Source of the DNA: Verrucomicrobiota bacterium
GTDB taxonomy: Bacteria > Verrucomicrobiota > Verrucomicrobiia > Verrucomicrobiales > Akkermansiaceae
Length of the DNA: 5,689 nucleotides
NCBI GenBank assembly: GCA_026397695.1
Contig: JAPLUJ010000367.1
Span: forward strand, 1 to 5,689
Reading direction: 5' to 3'
A program made the translations under genes and the position numbers. Position 1 is the first letter of the stretch; each line of letters starts with the position of its first letter. The notes beneath the pieces were generated by a model, which did no database searches, was not told the origin of the DNA, and saw nothing but the letters and a program-made list of their open reading frames with translations. Shown here in pieces: positions 5,666 through 5,689 of this stretch.

Positions 5666-5689
5666 ATGACGCCACTTTTGATACTTTCA
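5666..5689 (+). CDS. nuoJ: Probable NADH-quinone oxidoreductase subunit J start (partial)
   Basis: An ATG at 5666-5668 opens a frame reading MTPLLILS to the window end. A hydrophobic N-terminus of this kind, directly after nuoH/nuoI in a complex I operon, fits NuoJ, a five-helix membrane subunit. Only eight codons are visible, so the call rests mainly on gene order. No Shine-Dalgarno precedes it; the bases just upstream (CACCTCC) are instead the complement of one. A start further downstream, outside the window, is possible. Confidence 0.5.

Overview
The window is a segment of a bacterial respiratory complex I (NADH-quinone oxidoreductase, nuo) operon on the + strand. It is interrupted near its 5' end by a small accessory island holding a VapBC toxin-antitoxin pair on the - strand. 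The DNA is GC-rich, with dense four-base ATGA gene overlaps. The gene order and the short tandem repeats in the spacers fit a Gram-negative such as Verrucomicrobiota or a relative. That placement is an impression, not a demonstrated result.

Layout. Bases 1-111 are the last 36 codons of nuoA. Bases 112-293 hold no convincing gene; the first few codons of a reading frame at 101-232 look like a leftover nuoB start. Bases 294-889 carry vapC and vapB on the - strand, overlapping by 13 bases, with a palindrome-containing candidate operator at 890-930. Bases 931-1050 hold no gene. Bases 1051-1141 are a 13-unit heptamer tandem repeat. Bases about 1171-1377 are a decayed, frameshifted second copy of the 3' part of nuoA. 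From 1367 onward, nuoB, nuoC, nuoD, nuoI and nuoH follow without a gap, each overlapping the next by ATGA. A 52-base spacer with a degenerate 9-base repeat then leads to the first eight codons of a probable nuoJ.

How the genes work together. NuoB, C, D and I form the connecting (Q) module, which carries electrons through Fe-S clusters N6a, N6b and N2 to quinone. NuoH, A and J are membrane subunits of the quinone site and proton path. The electron-input genes nuoE, nuoF and nuoG, which follow nuoD in the E. coli order, are absent between nuoD and nuoI. They must lie elsewhere, or this is an 11-subunit-type complex with another electron donor.

The most notable point is the nuoA/nuoB junction. 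The nuoA end and nuoB start occur twice, at 66-113 and 1332-1379 (40 of 48 bases identical), bracketing the toxin-antitoxin island. The second copy continues upstream as a nuoA pseudogene. This records a duplication or replacement event that placed an opposite-strand toxin-antitoxin module inside an essential-type respiratory operon.
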